NCBI GenBank assembly: GCA_041781135.1
Contig: JBHAZV010000026.1
Span: 76,657-140,656, forward strand
Source: JAUMXJ01 sp041781135
Lineage (GTDB): Bacteria; Bacillota; Clostridia; Peptostreptococcales; Acidaminobacteraceae
Reading direction: 5' to 3'
Length of the DNA: 64,000 nt
Every line of letters starts with the position of its first letter. The stretch's first letter is position 1. Position numbers and translations under genes: made by a program. Positions 34,707-44,073 of this stretch are shown piece after piece. Below the pieces are notes generated by a model. It saw only the letters and a list, made by a program, of their open reading frames with translations. It searched no databases and was not told where the DNA came from.

Positions 34707-35029
34707 ATGATTGTCATTGATGAAATGGAAGATGATATTATCTTGACCTTGCAGTATTTAGAGCGAGTGGGATTGTTGGAAATGGTATCGGAAGATGAGT
34801 ATTTCTTAATCTAATCGGTTCTGAAACGGACTGGGCGAATAAGAAAAGGAAGTACAGAGAGCAAAGAAAAATGCTTACAGGTAGGACAATGTCCTTTGAC
34901 TGTCCACCCGATGTCCGACAAGAGATAGATATAGATATAGATATCGAGTTAAGCGATGAAGAGTATTATAGCCTAAAAGAGAAAATGCAAACTTACACAG
35001 AATTAAATGCCAAAATACGGGAAAAGTGA
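34707..35029 (+). pseudogene. Remnant of a phage-type replisome organizer / replication protein
   Basis: Two fragments in different frames read like the C-terminal part of the replisome-organizer proteins common in Firmicutes prophages and conjugative elements. 34707-34814 gives IDEMEDDIILTLQYLERVG and ends in a TAA. 34817-35029 resumes one frame over with DWANKKRKYREQRK, then an (ID)n stretch and a stop. There is no start, no N-terminal domain and a frameshift, so it is not functional. The family assignment is from memory of such sequences and is tentative. Confidence 0.6.
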
Positions 35030-35074
35030 TATAACAAAATAGATGAAATAAATTGAAAGTGATGGAGGTATGTT

Positions 35075-35707
35075 ATGAAAACAATTATCTTAAATACAAG
35101 CCCAAGAAAAAATTGGAATACTGCCAAACTATTGAAATCAGCTGCGGAAGGTGCAAAATCAACGGGAGCGGAGGTTGAATATTTTGACTTATATGATTTG
35201 AAATTTTCCGGTTGCAGAAGTTGCATGCTTTGCAAAAGAAAAGAGGTAGAAAGATGTCGATGTTATTGGAAAGATGACCTATCACCGATTATTGATAAAG
35301 TATTCAGTGCAAAAGCTTTGATGATAGGAACGGCAATTTACTTAGGAAGACCGACAAGCGGATATTTTGCTTTTATCGAAAGATTACATTTTTCAGCATT
35401 GTCGTATGATGACTATAGCAATTATTTTACCGGTAGTGTAAATGTTGGTATGTTTGTTACTATGAATGCGGATAAAGACTTCTATGATAAATTATATAAA
35501 GAAAAGATTGAAGAATATGCCAAAGAATTTAATCAGTTAAATGGTGAAATTTGCCTCTATCCTTGCTACAATACATTGCAAGTATCAGACTATTCCAAAT
35601 TTAACATGGGTAGTTTTAATGAGAGTAAAAAAAGATTGGTTTATGCAGAGAATTTTCCAAAGGATTTGGAGAATGCCTATTTTATAGGGGAAAGACTAAG
35701 TAGATAA
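35075..35707 (+). CDS. NAD(P)H-dependent flavin oxidoreductase (flavodoxin-like)
   Basis: This protein of 210 residues has the flavodoxin fold. Its N-terminus IILNTSPRKNWNTAKLL is the FMN phosphate loop, and CRSCMLCKRKE is the Cys cluster of iron-sulfur flavoprotein relatives. It has GGAGG upstream and appears intact. Base composition is clearly more A/T-rich than the flanking core genes and it lies between mobile-element remnants, so horizontal acquisition is likely. It is distinct from the similar gene at 2285-2866. The substrate is unknown. Confidence 0.85.
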   Translation: MKTIILNTSPRKNWNTAKLLKSAAEGAKSTGAEVEYFDLYDLKFSGCRSCMLCKRKEVERCRCYWKDDLSPIIDKVFSAKALMIGTAIYLGRPTSGYFAFIERLHFSALSYDDYSNYFTGSVNVGMFVTMNADKDFYDKLYKEKIEEYAKEFNQLNGEICLYPCYNTLQVSDYSKFNMGSFNESKKRLVYAENFPKDLENAYFIGERLSR

Positions 35708-35823
35708 AGCGTAGTTTTTGAAGCGATAAGCAATTAAATAAATTATCATAAGAGAAGTAAAAGCACATAGCTGATACTTCCTTTTTTTGTTGCCAAAAAT
35801 TCAAAAAATGGAAAGGAGAATTT

Positions 35824-36074
35824 ATGGAAGAAGTAAAGAATAGAGATAAAAAGGCATTAGCACAAAGAGAAAGATTGGAAAGACCACCTATGAGATTGTT
35901 CTCCATTTCAATGAAAATACTACTGAAACAATGCAAGACAAGCTGACAAGAATAATGCTGAGGGAGCTTCGGAGAAAATCAGATGAAAAAAAAGATGATT
36001 TTGATTTAAAAGTCCTTATAACAACATACTGTCAAGAACTCTATTCCCCAAAAAATTTTGATATGACTAAATAA
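35824..36074 (+). pseudogene. Frameshifted TnpW-like transposon protein remnant
   Basis: The first frame from ATG 35824 reads EEVKNRDKKALAQRERLERPP. A shifted frame continues YEIVLHFNENTTETMQDKL and on to a TAA at 36074. The second part resembles the small TnpW-type proteins of clostridial conjugative transposons. The frame break makes it a pseudogene. The family call is tentative. Confidence 0.5.
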
Positions 36075-36589
36075 TGATTTTAACGAGATAGCTGTAAAAC
36101 TATTGTTTACTATATATAAAAATATAGATGATATGACGAATGAAAAAATTGCGCTTAAGAAGTATGATGAAACCAAGATTAGAGTTAATTCATAAATTTG
36201 AGTAGCTTTGTATTCAGATGATGGCAAACCCATGTTGTAGCCGATTTCATAGCGTCTATTCATTGGCGCTCTATACATATAAATAAAACAAAGAAAATGT
36301 GAATATAATTGAGGCTACAACAGTTAAATAGAAAAAATATTTTGGAAAAGAGTAAAGTGTTTCTTCTCTTTGTATATAAATTCATCGTCAATAATAGATA
36401 TTACTTGAAACACATGACCGCAAATTTCTATTGTATCGCCGATTGTTTTATCTTTCATCATTTTTTCAGCCTGAATCAATCAATCCTATGTGTGATCCAT
36501 TAAAATCAAGATCTGAAATATCATCCCAATCTTGATAAACAATATCGGTAAATGCGCCATATACACTGATTTTTGAATCATACAAATTA
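36006..36589 (-). pseudogene. Decayed FtsX-like ABC permease
   Basis: Reading on the - strand, pieces of an export permease are spread over at least three frames. They are a short extracellular-type stretch (DIVYQDWDDISDLDFNG) and a piece with TIGDTIEICGHVFQVISI, typical of the periplasmic-core-like region of MacB/FtsX permeases. A C-terminal part follows with NRRYEIGYNMGLPSSEYKA and two hydrophobic helices (36278 down to 36006). Stops separate the pieces. It lies directly downstream of the ATPase fragment. Confidence 0.55.
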
Positions 36590-36856
36590 TCAATCATCTG
36601 CGAGTACTAATCTGGGCCTGAGAACAAGGGCTCTTGCTATAGCGCTTCGCTGTTGTTCCCCACCAGAAAGCTGTTTTGGAAATTTGTGTATTTTGTCCGA
36701 TATTTCAAGTATGTCAAGCAAATCCGAAAGATATGCTCTATCTAATTCCTTTCGATGTATTTTTGTTGGAAGTATGATATTATCATGTGCTGTCATTTCG
36801 GAAATCAACTTGAAATCCTGCCACACAAAACCTATCAGTTTGCTACAGTACGCCAT
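36590..36856 (-). pseudogene. Truncated ABC transporter ATPase (LolD/MacB type)
   Basis: The fragment keeps the Q-loop region FVWQDFKLISEMTAHDNI and the signature LSGGEQQRSAIARAL, and ends at LVLADD followed by a stop where ADEPT would be expected. Walker A is missing upstream. The remnant then runs into permease sequence, consistent with an internal deletion. It is not functional. Confidence 0.75.
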
Positions 36857-37078
36857 ACGTTTATCAGCATCAAGATTACAAATATACCATCATTCAATTC
36901 AGTTTAATCATGATTTAGAAACCTTGTCACACACTATGAAACAATATTACACAAAGGGTCGATTAATTTGTGATAATTCGTTAATCAGCAGCGTGTTCCG
37001 AAAAGATGAGTCAGTTTGTAGATTTTTGCTCATAAATTTAGTAGAATATGTTTATATAAAGAAATTTGAGGGAGAAAT

Positions 37079-39070
37079 ATGAGTATTACGCTGCTTGATA
37101 TCTTTAATGAACTTCCGGCAAAAAAGAATTTTGCGGAAGGTATTCGCAGAGCGCCTCGCCGTGGCAAGGGGCTCAGCCAGTCGGATATGGAACTGGCGAT
37201 AAAAAATGCCATGAGATATATTCCGAGTAAGTGGCAGGACGAGCTGCTTCCGGAGTTTGTGGACGAGCTCAGAACCACCGGTCGCATATATGGCTATCGC
37301 TTCCGCCCGGAGGGCCGGATTTACGGAAAACCGATAGAACAGTACGAAGGCAGGACAATCGAAGGCAGGGCCATGCAAGTCATGATAGACAATAATCTCG
37401 ACTTTGAGATAGCACTCTATCCGTATGAACTTGTCACCTACGGAGAAACCGGGCAGGTCTGCCAGAACTGGATGCAGTACCATCTCATAAAGGAATATCT
37501 TAAAATAATGACCGACGAACAGACGCTCGTCGTAATGAGCGGACATCCTCTTGGGCTTTTCAAATCGCATAAGTGGTCGCCGCGCGCAATCATAACTAAC
37601 GGGCTGATGATAGGCATGTTCGATGACCTCGAAAACTGGACACGCGCCGCTGCAATAGGAGTGGCTTCGTATGGCCAGATGACAGCGGGCGGTTGGATGT
37701 ATATTGGGCCGCAGGGCATAGTACACGGTACATATTCTACTCTGCTCAATGCAGGGCGCAAAGAGCTTGGAATCCCGGCTGATAAAGATCTGGCAGGCAA
37801 GCTTTTTGTCACATCCGGTCTTGGCGGAATGAGCGGCGCGCAGGGCAAGGCGGCTCTTATAGCCGGTGCGGTCGGAGTTGTTGCGGAGGTCGATAAATCG
37901 CGCATAGACACAAGGTACAGCCAAGGCTGGATTAAAGAAGTCTACAGCAGTGCAGAAGCAGCTTTTGCCGCAGCAAAGGCTCATATTGAAGCAAAGACGC
38001 CTGCTGCAATTGCATATCACGGCAATATCGTAGATCTGCTTGAATTTGCGGATTCAAAAAATATACATATCGACCTGCTGTCCGACCAAACATCATGTCA
38101 CAATGTCTACGACGGCGGTTACTGTCCTGCAGGGATTTCGTTCGAAGAGCGAACCAGGCTGCTGGACGAAGATAAGACAAAGTTTATAAAACTTGTTGAC
38201 GCCGGATTAAAAAGGCATTTCGAGGTCATAAAATCATTGACTGCCAAAGGCACTTATTTCTTTGATTACGGAAACTCGTTTATGAAGGCAATATACGACG
38301 CCGGAGTAAAAGAGATAAGCAAGAACGGCGTCGATGAGTTAGACGGTTTTATATGGCCGTCATATGTCGAGGACATAATGGGCCCGGTATTGTTTGATTA
38401 TGGATACGGACCTTTCAGATGGGTTTGCCTGTCCGGCAAGGATGAGGATCTAAGAAAGACCGACGAAGCTGCAATGAACTGCATCGATAAAGACAGAAGG
38501 TTTCAGGACCGCGATAACTGGGTGTGGATTCGCGATGCCGAAAAAAACGAACTGGTAGTGGGCACCAAGGCGCGCATTCTCTATCAGGACGCACTTGGCA
38601 GACTTAAGATAGCGCTTAAATTTAATGAATTGGTGCGAAACGGAGAGGTTGGACCGATAATGCTGGGGCGCGATCATCATGACACGGGAGGCACAGATTC
38701 TCCATTCAGAGAAACATCCAATATCAAGGATGGTTCAAATATAATGGCCGACATGGCGACCCATGTTTTTGCAGGCAACTGCGCAAGAGGAATGAGCCTT
38801 GTGGCGCTGCACAACGGCGGCGGCGTGGGCATCGGCAAATCTATAAACGGCGGTTTTGGCATGGTGCTTGACGGCAGCGAGAGAGTAGATGAAATACTGA
38901 AATCTGCGATGCCGTGGGATGTAATGTGCGGAGTTGCAAGACGCAGTTGGGCGCAAAATGAAAATGCGCTCACTACGACCGCGGAATACAATAAACTTGG
39001 AGAAGAGAATAAGATAACGCTGCCTTTTGCAAGCGATTCTGCCAAAATTCAAAAAGCATTAAAAAATTAA
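37079..39070 (+). CDS. hutU: Urocanate hydratase
   Basis: This protein of 663 residues hydrates urocanate to imidazolonepropionate, the second step of histidine breakdown. The NAD-binding segment TSGLGGMSGAQGKAALI lies near residue 243. SDQTSCHNVYDGGYCPAG and FDYGNSF are conserved family stretches. It is about 100 residues longer than the enteric enzyme, as in other anaerobic Firmicutes. GGGAG precedes the ATG. No hutH or hutI is in view. The next gene, fhs, handles one-carbon units released by histidine degradation, so the pairing makes metabolic sense. A terminator follows. Confidence 0.95.
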   Translation: MSITLLDIFNELPAKKNFAEGIRRAPRRGKGLSQSDMELAIKNAMRYIPSKWQDELLPEFVDELRTTGRIYGYRFRPEGRIYGKPIEQYEGRTIEGRAMQVMIDNNLDFEIALYPYELVTYGETGQVCQNWMQYHLIKEYLKIMTDEQTLVVMSGHPLGLFKSHKWSPRAIITNGLMIGMFDDLENWTRAAAIGVASYGQMTAGGWMYIGPQGIVHGTYSTLLNAGRKELGIPADKDLAGKLFVTSGLGGMSGAQGKAALIAGAVGVVAEVDKSRIDTRYSQGWIKEVYSSAEAAFAAAKAHIEAKTPAAIAYHGNIVDLLEFADSKNIHIDLLSDQTSCHNVYDGGYCPAGISFEERTRLLDEDKTKFIKLVDAGLKRHFEVIKSLTAKGTYFFDYGNSFMKAIYDAGVKEISKNGVDELDGFIWPSYVEDIMGPVLFDYGYGPFRWVCLSGKDEDLRKTDEAAMNCIDKDRRFQDRDNWVWIRDAEKNELVVGTKARILYQDALGRLKIALKFNELVRNGEVGPIMLGRDHHDTGGTDSPFRETSNIKDGSNIMADMATHVFAGNCARGMSLVALHNGGGVGIGKSINGGFGMVLDGSERVDEILKSAMPWDVMCGVARRSWAQNENALTTTAEYNKLGEENKITLPFASDSAKIQKALKN

Positions 39071-39109
39071 GCAAGGTATTATTAAAAATGCTATTTTATA
39101 ATAGTTTAT

Positions 39110-39145
39110 GGGGGCGCGGGCATACATCTGCGCCCGCAATTTTTG
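39110..39145 (+). terminator. Rho-independent terminator after hutU
   Basis: A very GC-rich stem (GCGGGC pairing with GCCCGC around ATACATCT) is followed by AATTTTTG. Edges are approximate. Confidence 0.85.
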
Positions 39146-39170
39146 CAAATAATTAAGGAAAGAGGGTTCT

Positions 39171-40835
39171 ATGCTTACAGATGTTCAAATTGCACAAGAG
39201 GCAAAAAAATTACATATAGGGGAAGTGGCCGCAAAAATCGGCATTCCAGAGGATTCGTTGGAGCTTTATGGCAAGTATAAAGCAAAAGTGGAACAAAGCT
39301 TTATTGACAGCCTGGAGGGCAGGGCAGACGGGAAACTCGTGCTCGTGACCGCAATCAACCCAACCTCTGCGGGAGAGGGAAAAACTACCGTAAATGTCGG
39401 GCTCAGTATGGCGCTGAATAAAATAGGCAAAAAGACATTTACTGCGCTCAGAGAGCCTTCGCTTGGGCCGTGCTTTGGTGTAAAAGGCGGGGCGGCCGGA
39501 GGTGGCTATGCTCAGGTAGTGCCTATGGAGGATATAAATCTTCATTTTACAGGCGACATACATGCTGTAACCGCTGCCAACAATCTGCTTTCGGCGCTTA
39601 TCGATAATCATCTTATGCACGGTAACGCAAAAAAGATCGATCCCGACAGAATACTCTGGCGCAGGGTCATGGACATGAATGATCGTTCATTAAGAAATAT
39701 CGTTATAGGTATAGGCGGAAAGACAAACGGCGTTACGAGAGAAGACGGATTTGACATTTCGGTTGCTTCGGAGATAATGGCTATTCTCTGTCTTGCAGAT
39801 AATTTTTCCGACCTGAAAAAGCGCCTTGCCAAAATCGTAGTGGCATACTCATATGAAAATAAACCCGTAACCGCAGAGGATATAGGCGCGGTCGGCGCGC
39901 TTGCGCTGCTTCTCAAAGATGCAATTAAGCCAAACTTAGTGCAGACTCTCGAAAATACGCCTGCATTTATTCACGGAGGACCGTTTGCAAATATCGCACA
40001 CGGCTGTAATTCCGTGGTGGCAACGCGCACCGCACTTAAGCTTGCAGATTTTGTAGTGACTGAGGCGGGCTTCGGCGCAGATCTCGGCGCAGAAAAATTC
40101 TTTGATATCAAATGCAGAATGTCTGGGCTCAGTCCAAATGCAGTGGTAATAGTCGCCACAATACGCGCGCTCAAAAAGCACGGCGGCGCAAGCGAATTGG
40201 CACAGGAAAACCTGAATGCTCTCAGACTTGGGTTTGCAAATCTAAAGCAGCACATAGAAAACGTCAAAAAATTCGGCGTGCCGAGTGTTGTCGCCGTAAA
40301 CAGATTTCCAAGCGATACAGAAGCTGAGATTGAGCTGCTTCAAAAGCTGACAGCTGACAGCGGTTCGGAAGCTATTTTATGCGATGTGTTTGCAAGGGGC
40401 GGAGACGGAGCCATAGAACTTGCCGAAAGGGTTGTATCGCTTGCAAACAGTTGCACAGGCTGTTTCCGACCGCTTTATGATCTAAATCTCGGAATCAAGG
40501 AAAAAGTTGAAATTATTGCAAAAGAAATATACAGGGCGGGCGGCGTTCATTTTTCGTCAAAGGCTCTAAAGGCAATCAAGCAATTTGAAGAGGACGGTTT
40601 CGGCGCGCTCCCGATATGCATGGCAAAAACCCAATATTCTTTCTCCGACGACAAGGATTTACTCGGAGCGCCAAGAGATTTTGAACTCACTATAAGCGAT
40701 TGCAAAATTTCAGCCGGAGCAGGTTTTGTAATCGCCATGGCTGGAGATATCATGCGAATGCCCGGACTCCCAAAGACACCGGCAGCACTGAGTATGAATG
40801 TGCTCGATGATGGCGAAATCGTGGGACTCTTTTAG
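39171..40835 (+). CDS. fhs: Formate-tetrahydrofolate ligase
   Basis: This protein of 554 residues makes 10-formyl-THF from formate, ATP and THF. The P-loop PTSAGEGKTT is at 64-73. REPSLGPCFGVKGGAAGGGY and DINLHFTGDIHAV are signature stretches, and EAGFGADLGAEKF is the second motif. The length is standard. The gene is key for acetogens and purinolytic or amino-acid-fermenting anaerobes, where it can also run toward ATP. It has its own ribosome-binding region (AAGGAAAGAGGG) and is followed after 8 nt by the ApbE fusion. Confidence 0.98.
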   Translation: MLTDVQIAQEAKKLHIGEVAAKIGIPEDSLELYGKYKAKVEQSFIDSLEGRADGKLVLVTAINPTSAGEGKTTVNVGLSMALNKIGKKTFTALREPSLGPCFGVKGGAAGGGYAQVVPMEDINLHFTGDIHAVTAANNLLSALIDNHLMHGNAKKIDPDRILWRRVMDMNDRSLRNIVIGIGGKTNGVTREDGFDISVASEIMAILCLADNFSDLKKRLAKIVVAYSYENKPVTAEDIGAVGALALLLKDAIKPNLVQTLENTPAFIHGGPFANIAHGCNSVVATRTALKLADFVVTEAGFGADLGAEKFFDIKCRMSGLSPNAVVIVATIRALKKHGGASELAQENLNALRLGFANLKQHIENVKKFGVPSVVAVNRFPSDTEAEIELLQKLTADSGSEAILCDVFARGGDGAIELAERVVSLANSCTGCFRPLYDLNLGIKEKVEIIAKEIYRAGGVHFSSKALKAIKQFEEDGFGALPICMAKTQYSFSDDKDLLGAPRDFELTISDCKISAGAGFVIAMAGDIMRMPGLPKTPAALSMNVLDDGEIVGLF

Positions 40836-40843
40836 TATTCAAT

Positions 40844-42220
40844 ATGAAAATTTCAAAAGGCAGCGACTTTATAATACTACTATTGATAATTGCCGCTGCG
40901 GCATGGATGATATTCAGCGGTAATGCCGCGACAGAAGAACAATTATTCGTTGAAATATACGAAAAAAATGTCTTAATAAAACGAATTCCGCTGAGCGAGG
41001 TCGGAAGTGTTATTGAATTGGAGCACGCCGCTGTTGAAATTGACGGCGGTGAGGCTTTTTTTCGTCATTCTGACTGTCCCGACAAAGTGTGTCTGCATTC
41101 TGGGAAAATAAGTAAAAACGGGCAAATGCTCGCGTGCGTTCCAAACGAAATTGTCGTGCAGATTACATCAGCGGCTAAGAATGCCAATAAGCTGAGCGCA
41201 AATATAACAGGATATTTCGATACTGTATCCAGACTGGTTACTGTGGACCAGAGCGAAGATGAATTTCGCGAAACATATGCTGTCCTAAGTAGCGAACTGA
41301 ACAGATTGCATCAGCTATACAGTATATACGACGAAAGCAGCGAAACAAACATGTTTGCTCTAAATTTGCTGCCAGCGGGTTCGGAGATAAAAATATCTGC
41401 GGATTTATACGATATGCTGAATTTTTCTGCCGAGGCATATAGATTTACCGGCGGTAGTGTGAGCATATACATGGGCGATATTGTAAGGCTGTGGCAGGAT
41501 GCTCTAAAAACGCAGACGCCGCCGAACGAAGAAGAACTAAGCGCTGCAAGCCTCAGCAATAATTACAATATGTTCACATTTGATTCAGACAGCGGGCAGG
41601 GCGTCACCGCAAAGCGAAACGCCGCAGGCTCGCTTAATGTGGGCGCAATTGCCAAGGGATATGCGCTCGATGCGGCAGCCGCCAAGTTAGAAAGCGAATT
41701 TCCGGGGCGCTCATCTCTTATCGCTTTGGGCGGAAATATTCGCGCGGTCGGTGCGGCCGAGGGGTGGACCGTCGGCGTGCAAAATCCGCGCAGTCCGGAT
41801 GTGCTTTTAAGCTTTGAGCTCCCAAGAAGCAAGGCTGTTGCAACAAGCGGTGACTACGAAAGATATTTCGAATACGGCGGAGTCAGGTATCATCACATAA
41901 TCGATCCGGGCACTCTTATGCCGGCCAGAAACAGCGTCAGCAGCTCCGAAATCGACTTACTTTCAAAATCCGGCAGCGCAAGAATTTCGCATATAACTGC
42001 GAAATCCGGCAAAGAGTGCACAGTCGCCTCGGTTACAGTCGTGGCGGAGTCCGGAGCGCTGGCAGATGCTCTCACAACTGCGCTATTTATTATGCCGTTG
42101 CAAGATGGGTTAAAGTTAGCTTCGGAAATGAAAGCGGAGGTACTCTACATACTGGACGATCTCAGAATTATTTCATCTCCGAATTTTCCTGAATACAGAC
42201 TTTTGACTGATATACAATGA
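40844..42220 (+). CDS. NusG domain II / ApbE (FAD:protein FMN transferase) fusion
   Basis: This protein of 458 residues has one N-terminal membrane helix (about 8-24) and no lipobox. A NusG-II-like domain follows at about 30-108, with SDCPDKVCLHSGKI and IVVQI. From about 115 it is an ApbE domain: LNVGAIAKGYALDAAA, LIALGGNIRA and ATSGDYERYFEYGGVRYHHIIDPG are the FAD and metal motifs. ApbE attaches FMN covalently to Thr in Rnf/Nqr subunits and extracellular flavoproteins. NusG-II proteins and ApbE are often neighbours in clostridia; here they are one chain. The target flavoprotein is not in view. Confidence 0.88.
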   Translation: MKISKGSDFIILLLIIAAAAWMIFSGNAATEEQLFVEIYEKNVLIKRIPLSEVGSVIELEHAAVEIDGGEAFFRHSDCPDKVCLHSGKISKNGQMLACVPNEIVVQITSAAKNANKLSANITGYFDTVSRLVTVDQSEDEFRETYAVLSSELNRLHQLYSIYDESSETNMFALNLLPAGSEIKISADLYDMLNFSAEAYRFTGGSVSIYMGDIVRLWQDALKTQTPPNEEELSAASLSNNYNMFTFDSDSGQGVTAKRNAAGSLNVGAIAKGYALDAAAAKLESEFPGRSSLIALGGNIRAVGAAEGWTVGVQNPRSPDVLLSFELPRSKAVATSGDYERYFEYGGVRYHHIIDPGTLMPARNSVSSSEIDLLSKSGSARISHITAKSGKECTVASVTVVAESGALADALTTALFIMPLQDGLKLASEMKAEVLYILDDLRIISSPNFPEYRLLTDIQ

Positions 42221-42234
42221 TATTTAGCGCCATA

Positions 42235-42271
42235 TTAAAAGACCCTCGGCATTCCACCTTGGGTCTTTTAA
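42235..42271. terminator. Bidirectional terminator between convergent genes
   Basis: TTAAAAGACCC (42235-42245) and GGGTCTTTTAA (42261-42271) form a perfect 11-bp stem. A or T runs on each side allow termination from both strands. Confidence 0.88.
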
Positions 42272-42318
42272 CTTGTTTTCTTAATACCTTGCAAAACAGC
42301 CTGCTTTGCGAATCGATA

Positions 42319-42588
42319 TCATATACTTCCAACGCTCTCAATCTGAGAGTAGGTCACATTTCTTCCGATGCGCTCCGCGAGATATATTTCGCCAAAATCT
42401 CCGCTAAATTCGCCGAGTACTTCTTTCAGTGCCAATATTGAAGTATTCCCCGCGTCTAAAGCATAACCGCACGACGAAGACAGCGCCCTCGGGGTCGGAA
42501 TTACAGACCCTGTGCCGCCGAGATTTTCAAGTTTTTTCTTTGCGATAAGTGCGTCGCTGACAGAATGAAATGTGATAATGTAACTCAT
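42319..42588 (-). CDS. DUF3343 protein (selenium-cluster member)
   Basis: This protein of 89 residues, MSYIITFHSVSDALIAKKKL with PTPRALSSSCGYAL, matches DUF3343. In this family a Cys in the second half is thought to be a sulfur or selenium acceptor. Comparative genomics has associated DUF3343 with selenium use alongside YedE and YedF. It overlaps the upstream TusA-like gene by 4 nt. It is the last gene of the three-gene unit on this strand. Confidence 0.85.
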   Translation of the reverse strand: MSYIITFHSVSDALIAKKKLENLGGTGSVIPTPRALSSSCGYALDAGNTSILALKEVLGEFSGDFGEIYLAERIGRNVTYSQIESVGSI

Positions 42589-42803
42589 TTCCTGCCTGCC
42601 TCGATAATAAAATCGTCGCCATCGGCTTTGACATTTGTCTTTAAGCCGTTATTTTCGAGGAACATCACCACGTTATTGCGCGATGTAGTGTTTGACACGA
42701 GCACAGAAAAACCGCCGCTCTTATTGGCAGCGAGAGCATCTTTTGCAATAAGCACCGGCTCAGGACAGCTGAGTCCGCGTGCGTCATAGATATTGTCTTT
42801 CAT
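42585..42803 (-). CDS. TusA/SirA-like sulfur (selenium) carrier
   Basis: This protein of 72 residues has the hallmark CPEP motif (GLSCPEPVLIAKDAL) in a TusA fold. It resembles the N-terminal half of YedF without the DsrE domain. It probably carries a persulfide or perselenide on that Cys. It is translationally coupled to yedE (TAATG) and DUF3343 (ATGA). Confidence 0.9.
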   Translation of the reverse strand: MKDNIYDARGLSCPEPVLIAKDALAANKSGGFSVLVSNTTSRNNVVMFLENNGLKTNVKADGDDFIIEAGRK

Positions 42804-43921
42804 TATTTTGCTCCTTTCAATTGTCTGCGGCTCGCAAATCCGAGGATTACGAGGATCACAAGACCAATGATAACCGCGATCTGCCCATTTACAGGCACGC
42901 CCTTACCGGAAGCCGCAAGTCCGAAGTTGTGCGCAAATGCGCCACCGACTATGAGACCGAGCACGGTTATTGCGGCGTCGGTATTTCCTTCACCTGAAAG
43001 TATAACCTGTCTGAGAGGGCAGCCGCCTGCAAGCGCTGAACCGAGACCTACAAGCGTCATACCGAGGAAGTTCCAAAGATGGTCGGTATGTGCAATAGGG
43101 TGAGCCACTACCGCGCCGTCAGCCGCCACGCCCTTTGTAAATCCGAGAACAAAGCCTCCAGTAGCCATGTTTGCAATAAGCGCCACGACAAATACTGCAA
43201 TATAACCGTAGAGCAGATTAAAATTCCTGATTAGGAACGCATCTCTGATGCCGCCTGCCATGCACATACGGCTGTACTGCGCCATTCCTCCGATCACAAG
43301 CGCAACTGCAAGCGCCATAAAGACTGGAGCGTGTTTTCCGCCTGGACCCGCAGCAAGCGCCGAATCTGCATTGTTCTCTGTAAATGCGATGAAATCAGGC
43401 TTCATCAGCAGTAGCACGAGCAGCGCAACCGCGACTGCGGGCATTACAAAACCGCTGATTTTAGGCTGTTTTACAGCACCGCCGAGCGAGAATCCCTTTG
43501 AAAGGAAAAAACTTCCTGCACCGATCCCTGCTGTAAATCCGAAGAGACCCACCAATGCATTGAGATCGCCCGCCGCAAGTCTGAGCACCATTCTGAGCGG
43601 ACATCCGAGGAACACGAGCGCGCCTATCATTACAAACATGCCGATAAAGAACCTTACCACCGGAGACGAACCGCCTGAAGGCTTGAATTCTCCTCTTGCA
43701 AATGAGAGAATGAACGCACCGAGTATAAAGCCGATGATTTCAGGACGAATGTACTGAACAACTGCGGCTGTATGGAGTTTGAGCGCACCTGCCGTATCCC
43801 TGAGGAAGCAGGCGACGCAAATACCCATGTTTGCAGGGTTGCCGTTCTTCATAAGCAGGATTCCGGCAAGTCCGATAAATCCGCCTGTTAGCAAAAGAGC
43901 TATAAGCCCTTTGTTTTTCAT
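42803..43921 (-). CDS. yedE: YedE family selenium/sulfur transporter
   Basis: This protein of 372 residues has about ten hydrophobic helices in two homologous halves. Each half carries the conserved GCPLR motif (LGCPLRMVLRL and GGCPLRQVILSGEG). A CVACFLRDTAGA motif near residue 33 is typical of the selenium-associated branch of the YeeE/YedE family. It probably imports a selenium compound. AGGAGG lies 4 nt before the start. An extended -10 TGTTATAAT (43951-43956 plus TGT, - strand) probably drives the three-gene unit. Confidence 0.92.
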   Translation of the reverse strand: MKNKGLIALLLTGGFIGLAGILLMKNGNPANMGICVACFLRDTAGALKLHTAAVVQYIRPEIIGFILGAFILSFARGEFKPSGGSSPVVRFFIGMFVMIGALVFLGCPLRMVLRLAAGDLNALVGLFGFTAGIGAGSFFLSKGFSLGGAVKQPKISGFVMPAVAVALLVLLLMKPDFIAFTENNADSALAAGPGGKHAPVFMALAVALVIGGMAQYSRMCMAGGIRDAFLIRNFNLLYGYIAVFVVALIANMATGGFVLGFTKGVAADGAVVAHPIAHTDHLWNFLGMTLVGLGSALAGGCPLRQVILSGEGNTDAAITVLGLIVGGAFAHNFGLAASGKGVPVNGQIAVIIGLVILVILGFASRRQLKGAK

Positions 43922-44073
43922 AAAACCTCCTATAATTTTGGCACCACGATATTATAACACACTATTTGCAAAAAGTTGATGTGAATATATATGTAGATAT
44001 TCGAATGATAATGCTACGATAGGCTGTTTTGTGCTATCATAGTAACGTAGCGACAGTAAATTTGGAGAGAAAT

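Larger units (their letters stand above)
34657..37078. other. Decayed accessory island between bioY and hutU
   Basis: About 2.4 kb with only one intact gene (35075-35707). It holds remnants of a replisome organizer, a TnpW-like protein and an ABC exporter, in markedly A/T-rich DNA that contrasts with both flanks. Short repeats such as (GATATA)n near 34926-34945 and an ATTACTGT/ACAGTAAT hairpin (34686-34708) are present. No intact integrase, terminal repeats or target duplication is seen. Confidence 0.7.

Noticed and set aside
37052..38020. - strand open frame of 322 codons opposite hutU
   Set aside because: Urocanase motifs run throughout the + strand frame. The antisense frame is Cys/Arg-rich without a domain or ribosome-binding site.
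43248..43757. + strand open frame of 169 codons opposite yedE
   Set aside because: YedE has clear family motifs, operon coupling and a ribosome-binding site; this frame has none.
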